Below, piece by piece: positions 23,233-26,188 of a DNA stretch of 26,188 bases. Positions within the stretch are counted from its first letter, which is position 1, and each line of letters opens with the position of its first letter. Source of the stretch: Actinomycetes bacterium (lineage in GTDB: Bacteria > Actinomycetota > Actinomycetes > S36-B12 > GCA-2699445); assembly GCA_022600255.1 (NCBI GenBank), contig JAHZKU010000295.1, forward strand, positions 1 through 26,188, written 5' to 3'. The notes beneath the pieces are model-generated. The model ran no database searches. It saw only the letters and a program-made list of their open reading frames with translations, and was not told the origin of the DNA. A program made the position numbers and the translations under genes.

Positions 23233-24063
23233 CTAGGAACTGTGCGCCACGCCTTGCAGCGTGTGCTTGGCGGAGGCAGGTAGCACGCGGTTCCACAGCA
23301 CTGAATCCGCTTTTGCGGCCAACTTGGTTAGCAACGGCCAGGGAAGCTTGTCGGCAATATCGGGAGCATGTCCGTGCGAGGCGTACGAAGCTGTCATGGT
23401 GAGTGTCTCCGCAAAACCAGCAGTCTCAATACCGACCTCGGTGTATCCCGCTGAGCGACACAACGCCGCCAGTTCATCGGCTGTGAACGTGTGCAAATTC
23501 GCGGCCATCGCCGCCAATTCCCAGAACTCGTCCTCTTCGGCCAGCCCACCACGCAAGCCCGGAATCTGTAGGAGTCCGCGCACGAGGATGGCCCCGTGCT
23601 GTTCCACGGTTGGGGTGGGTTCACTCGACAAGACCAACGCCCCACCGGGTCGCAAAATCCGGTGCCATTCGGCCAAGGCCAAGCTTGGATCTGGGAGATG
23701 ATGCAAAACTCCCCGGCCGACCACGATGTCCACGGCATCGTCCGCGAACGGCAACTTGGTGCCATCCCCCTGTACCAGGTTGGCTGCGCCAGCAAGGCGA
23801 GCTTTTCCAAGCATGCCTTCAGACAGGTCGACCCCGATCACGGTTACATCGGGTCGGGCGCGTTGCAGACCAGCAGCGAACCAGCCCGTGCCACAGCCCA
23901 CATCCAGGACCGTTTCGCCCGCTTCGATCTCGCGTCCGAGCAGTGCCTCTACCTCGGACTGGGCCTGCTGCGCCGAAGCGGCATCGTGCACAATTCCGAA
24001 CCGGTCGTCATAGTAGGCACACTCGTGGTCGTGAAAGACCTTGTTCAGTTCAACCGCGTCCAC
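23233..24063 (-). CDS. Class I SAM-dependent methyltransferase
   Basis: This is a 276-residue cytoplasmic methyltransferase of the UbiE-like (Methyltransf_11) type. Motif I VLDVGCGTGWFAAGL lies at 53-67, the acidic end of strand 2 at Asp79 (VIGVDLSEGML), the acceptor loop at LPFADDAVDIVVG (104-116), and HHLPDP followed by ILRPGG near 121-141. The substrate is unknown. The start is GTG at 24063, four bases after the stop of the MaoC-fold gene, so they are probably one transcript. The ribosome binding site is weak, which fits translational coupling. Confidence 0.85.
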   Translation of the reverse strand: MDAVELNKVFHDHECAYYDDRFGIVHDAASAQQAQSEVEALLGREIEAGETVLDVGCGTGWFAAGLQRARPDVTVIGVDLSEGMLGKARLAGAANLVQGDGTKLPFADDAVDIVVGRGVLHHLPDPSLALAEWHRILRPGGALVLSSEPTPTVEQHGAILVRGLLQIPGLRGGLAEEDEFWELAAMAANLHTFTADELAALCRSAGYTEVGIETAGFAETLTMTASYASHGHAPDIADKLPWPLLTKLAAKADSVLWNRVLPASAKHTLQGVAHSS

Positions 24064-24067
24064 GGCG

Positions 24068-24607
24068 TTACTCGACGTCCGCGGGCAGCTCCAAGGGGCC
24101 GTTCTTGGCCGCGGGGAAATAGTCTTGCCCGATCCCGGAAGTCTTCTTTGGCACCATCACGGAACGTTTGTAACTCACGACCTCGTCCCCGTCTTGGTTC
24201 AGAGCGCGGGTCTTCATCGTGATAATTCCGAAGTCGGGCCGCTTCTTGGACTCACGCTTGTCTAGCACGATTGACTCGGCATATAGCGTGTCCCCGACGT
24301 AGACCGGATGCGTGAGCTTGATGTCTGTCCAGCCTAGGTTCGCAACCGCGTTTTGGCTCATATCAATGACGGACAGACCAAGAACGAGCGCAACGGTGAA
24401 CCCCGAATTGACGATGATCCGGCCCCCGGTGATGGGATTGGACTCAGCCAGATGGGCGTTGAAGTGGTTCTGGTTCGTGTTGCAGGTGAGTTGTGTGAAC
24501 CACGTGGAATCGGCTTCGGAGATGGTGCGACCGAACGGGTGCTGAAAGACATCACCAATTTCGAAGTCTTCCAACCAGCGGCCAAGTTGGGCCTTGTGGA
24601 GAGTCAT
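24068..24607 (-). CDS. MaoC-like hot-dog-fold dehydratase/hydratase
   Basis: The 179-residue protein is a hot-dog-fold enzyme of the MaoC group, which hydrate enoyl-CoA-type thioesters or reverse this. Seen: WLEDFEIGDVFQHPFGRTIS at the start, the active-site segment TCNTNQNHFNAHLAE at 41-55, GGRIIVNSGF, and HPVYVGDTLYAES. In standard hydratases the active site reads D-x-N-P-x-H. Here Asn43 replaces the catalytic Asp while His48 remains, as I recall for the mesaconyl- or itaconyl-CoA hydratase-like branch, so the exact reaction is open. The ATG at 24607 follows AAGGAG by about seven bases. The next gene, a methyltransferase, starts four bases after its stop. Confidence 0.82.
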   Translation of the reverse strand: MTLHKAQLGRWLEDFEIGDVFQHPFGRTISEADSTWFTQLTCNTNQNHFNAHLAESNPITGGRIIVNSGFTVALVLGLSVIDMSQNAVANLGWTDIKLTHPVYVGDTLYAESIVLDKRESKKRPDFGIITMKTRALNQDGDEVVSYKRSVMVPKKTSGIGQDYFPAAKNGPLELPADVE

Positions 24608-24689
24608 GCGGGGGCTCCTTGTGCAGTAGATAACTACCTAAAGTTTGCCCAATGCGTGCGAAGAGGTGCGACTCGGGGTCACCGCAACC

Positions 24690-25103
24690 TCAGAGAGTGT
24701 CGCCGCCCTGCTCGCGACGTTTGCGCCAGCGCTCTTCCATTTTATTCATGAAGCCCTCGTCGTCGCTGCTAGGCGAAGGCTTGGGCGCTGAGGCCGACTG
24801 TGCGTCAGCAGCAGCTGCGGCGGCTTCCTGATCGATGTTCCCATTCCAAGCCCGGTAGGCAACAAACGCACCCGCGATCATCGCCAAGAACCCAAGGATT
24901 CCAATGACAGCCCATGAAGTGGCCGCACCTGCGACCAGGATTGCGAGTCCGAGCACCACGCCGCCGATCCCCATGATGAAACGGGTCCGGTCCATTTTGG
25001 CAGCTCGGGGCTTACGGAGGCCCTCAGCAAATTTGGGGTCTTCATCATAAAGCGCCTGCTCCATCTGCTGGAGTAGTCGCTGCTCATGGTCTGACAGTGG
25101 CAC
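24690..25103 (-). CDS. DUF3040 family membrane protein
   Basis: The 137-residue protein begins with MPLSDHEQRLLQQMEQALYD, the DUF3040 signature, followed by DPKFAEGLR. Two membrane helices (about 41-62 and 64-85) and a charged, Ala-rich cytoplasmic tail complete it. The function of the family is unknown. It is common in actinobacteria, usually between dinB and mraZ. The start is GTG at 25103, supported by a near-perfect AAGGAGGTG ribosome binding site. Here seven other genes separate it from mraZ. Confidence 0.9.
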   Translation of the reverse strand: MPLSDHEQRLLQQMEQALYDEDPKFAEGLRKPRAAKMDRTRFIMGIGGVVLGLAILVAGAATSWAVIGILGFLAMIAGAFVAYRAWNGNIDQEAAAAAADAQSASAPKPSPSSDDEGFMNKMEERWRKRREQGGDTL

Positions 25104-25425
25104 CTGAGCACCTCCTTAGTCACATCTAGAATAGGCACGACTTGCGTATGTTGAAAGCCGGGACTCAAATCTTTGGAAACAGTGTATTCGGTTTTGATAA
25201 TGGGACACGACCCGCTGAGCGTAACGGATTCACTACAGCGGTTGTCCACCGCACACCGCAAATTGTCACTTTTGCGTTATGTGATCACTACAACACCACG
25301 AGACCCGAAAAACGTCCCGATTCTGGCGTCCGGTTTGCACGGCTTTGTGTCCGCGCATGGAGGCCTCGCTGCAAACAAGACAATTCATCACGATTCGTCC
25401 ACGCCGGTTGGCACGTGTCTGGTGG
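25104..25425 (-). other. 322-base gap between dinB and the DUF3040 gene
   Basis: No coding frame or RNA gene is supported here. A possible promoter for the DUF3040 gene reads TTTCAA, 17 bases, TATTCT on the minus strand (about 25160-25130), but both elements are only partial matches. The stretch also has a short inverted repeat GCGGT/ACCGC at 25238-25252 and a 7-base inverted repeat GTTTGCA/TGCAAAC with a 30-base loop (25333-25376). Neither has the form of a convincing terminator. Confidence 0.4.
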
Positions 25426-26188
25426 TCATTGGTCGAGGTCGTCCAATGACGTAACCGGGAACAGTCGGGCGGGCTGCACAGATCCTTTCCCGAATCTGGC
25501 TGAGATCCGGTCAATCGCCTGCTCGGCATCACGCCAACCCGGGCCTACCTCATCGATCGCCAACTGCTGGGGCGTCGCCTCCGTGTCCGTGAGTGCGCTG
25601 ATACGGACACCAACAAGTCGGATTCTAGAACGCTGCAGACCCAAGGCTTCGTACAACCGTTTCACCTGGTCATAGATGTCCTTACCGACATCGGTGGACG
25701 AGCGCAGCGTTTTGGAACGCGTAATCGTGCTGAAGTCCGCGAATCGCACCTTAATCGTCACGGTGCGGCCAACGTAGTCTTGGGCGCGCAATCGCGCGGC
25801 GACCTTGTCACTCAACCGCAGCAACTCGCGCAGCACGATCTGCGGATCCGCAATATCTGTGCCGAAGGTTTCTTCGGCCCCGATGCTGCGGTCCGGCTCA
25901 TGCGTCTTCACCGAACGTGGATCCCGACCCCAAGCAAGGTCAGCCAGATGGGCCCCGGCAGCAGGCCCTAGCACCCGCTGCAAGACTTTCGGATCCGTAG
26001 CGGCAATGTCAGCCACGGTACGCAGCCCCAGACGCTGCAGCGACTCCTCGGTCTTCTCCCCCACCCCCCACAGTGTGCTGACGGGCAGCGGATGCAAAAA
26101 TCCGACCACATCGTTAGGGGGTACAACCAACAAGCCATCGGGTTTACACAGAGTCGAGGCCAGTTTTGCCACGAATTTGCTGCCCGCG
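25426..26188 (-). CDS. dinB: DNA polymerase IV DinB (C-terminal part, cut by window edge)
   Basis: This is a Y-family translesion polymerase. The visible 253 residues begin inside the palm (AGSKFVAKLAS) and continue through KPDGLLVVPP and the thumb with a helix-hairpin-helix (LWGVGEKTEESLQRLGLRTVADIA). The little-finger domain starts at RSIGAEETFGTDI and includes VRFADFSTITRSKTL. Near the end QQLAID resembles a sliding-clamp binding motif, followed by DRISARFGKGSVQPARL. A GTG at 26172 is internal to the conserved core and is not the start; the N-terminal catalytic part lies beyond the window. The neighbour downstream is the DUF3040 gene after 322 bases. Confidence 0.95.
   Translation of the reverse strand, partial: AGSKFVAKLASTLCKPDGLLVVPPNDVVGFLHPLPVSTLWGVGEKTEESLQRLGLRTVADIAATDPKVLQRVLGPAAGAHLADLAWGRDPRSVKTHEPDRSIGAEETFGTDIADPQIVLRELLRLSDKVAARLRAQDYVGRTVTIKVRFADFSTITRSKTLRSSTDVGKDIYDQVKRLYEALGLQRSRIRLVGVRISALTDTEATPQQLAIDEVGPGWRDAEQAIDRISARFGKGSVQPARLFPVTSLDDLDQ

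Noticed and set aside
25238..25252. TTGTCCACC as a DnaA box
   Set aside because: A single near-match inside a short inverted repeat, with no neighbouring boxes or origin-type genes.
25308..25329. Terminator after dinB
   Set aside because: A T5 run is present on the minus strand, but the preceding stem is only about four pairs with a bulge.
26170..26172. GTG at 26172 as the start of a short dinB
   Set aside because: The frame stays open to the window edge with conserved DinB residues (AGSKF) before it, so the gene is cut by the window and not truncated.
1..26188. tRNA or rRNA genes, insertion sequences, CRISPR arrays, prophage or defence genes
   Set aside because: None was seen. Nearly all sequence is accounted for by minus-strand housekeeping or metabolic genes and short spacers.

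Overview
The window is a bacterial chromosome segment in which all 24 recognisable genes lie on the minus strand, so transcription runs from high to low coordinates. It holds almost the complete division and cell wall (dcw) cluster of an actinobacterium. The evidence is the gene order mraZ-rsmH-ftsL-ftsI-murE-murF-mraY-murD-ftsW-murG-murC-ftsQ-(two extra genes)-ftsZ, with no ftsA or ddl, and a DUF3040 gene next to dinB upstream. MurE carries the DNPR signature of meso-diaminopimelate-adding enzymes. A species cannot be named from the sequence.

Layout, in the direction of transcription. (1) 26188-24690: the C-terminal part of DNA polymerase IV (dinB, cut by the window edge), a 322-base gap, and a DUF3040 membrane protein. 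(2) 24607-16729: an accessory block of seven genes: a MaoC-fold protein, a methyltransferase, an alkylsulfatase, a ChoD-type GMC flavoenzyme, a class-3-like aldehyde dehydrogenase, a DUF202 membrane protein and a DMT transporter. The sulfatase, GMC enzyme and dehydrogenase could form one chain: alkyl sulfate to alcohol to aldehyde to fatty acid. (3) 16687-15818: the control region of the dcw cluster. It has a perfect inverted repeat, a TTGACA promoter covered by helically phased G-rich boxes (probable MraZ sites), a leader hairpin, mraZ, and a mraZ-rsmH spacer with several hairpins, one closely resembling the actinobacterial mraW RNA motif. (4) 15817-2369: rsmH to ftsQ, an almost gapless operon with eight 4-base start/stop overlaps. 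(5) 2287-795: a lipoprotein of unknown function and an ApbE-type flavin transferase, inserted between ftsQ and ftsZ. (6) 794-565: the ftsZ leader with a tandem 17-base repeat, a terminator-like hairpin and two tandem 21-base dyads beside the ribosome binding site. (7) 564-1: the first 188 codons of ftsZ.

The dcw genes act together. MurC, D, E and F build the UDP-MurNAc-pentapeptide, MraY and MurG turn it into lipid II, and FtsW with FtsI polymerise and cross-link it at the septum. FtsQ and FtsL are divisome scaffold proteins, FtsZ forms the ring, RsmH methylates 16S rRNA, and MraZ is the probable autoregulator. The least ordinary parts are the structured spacers around mraZ, rsmH and ftsZ, the lipoprotein-apbE pair inside the division cluster, and the possible alkyl-sulfate operon. 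Every function is read from protein motifs and gene context; no database search was run.
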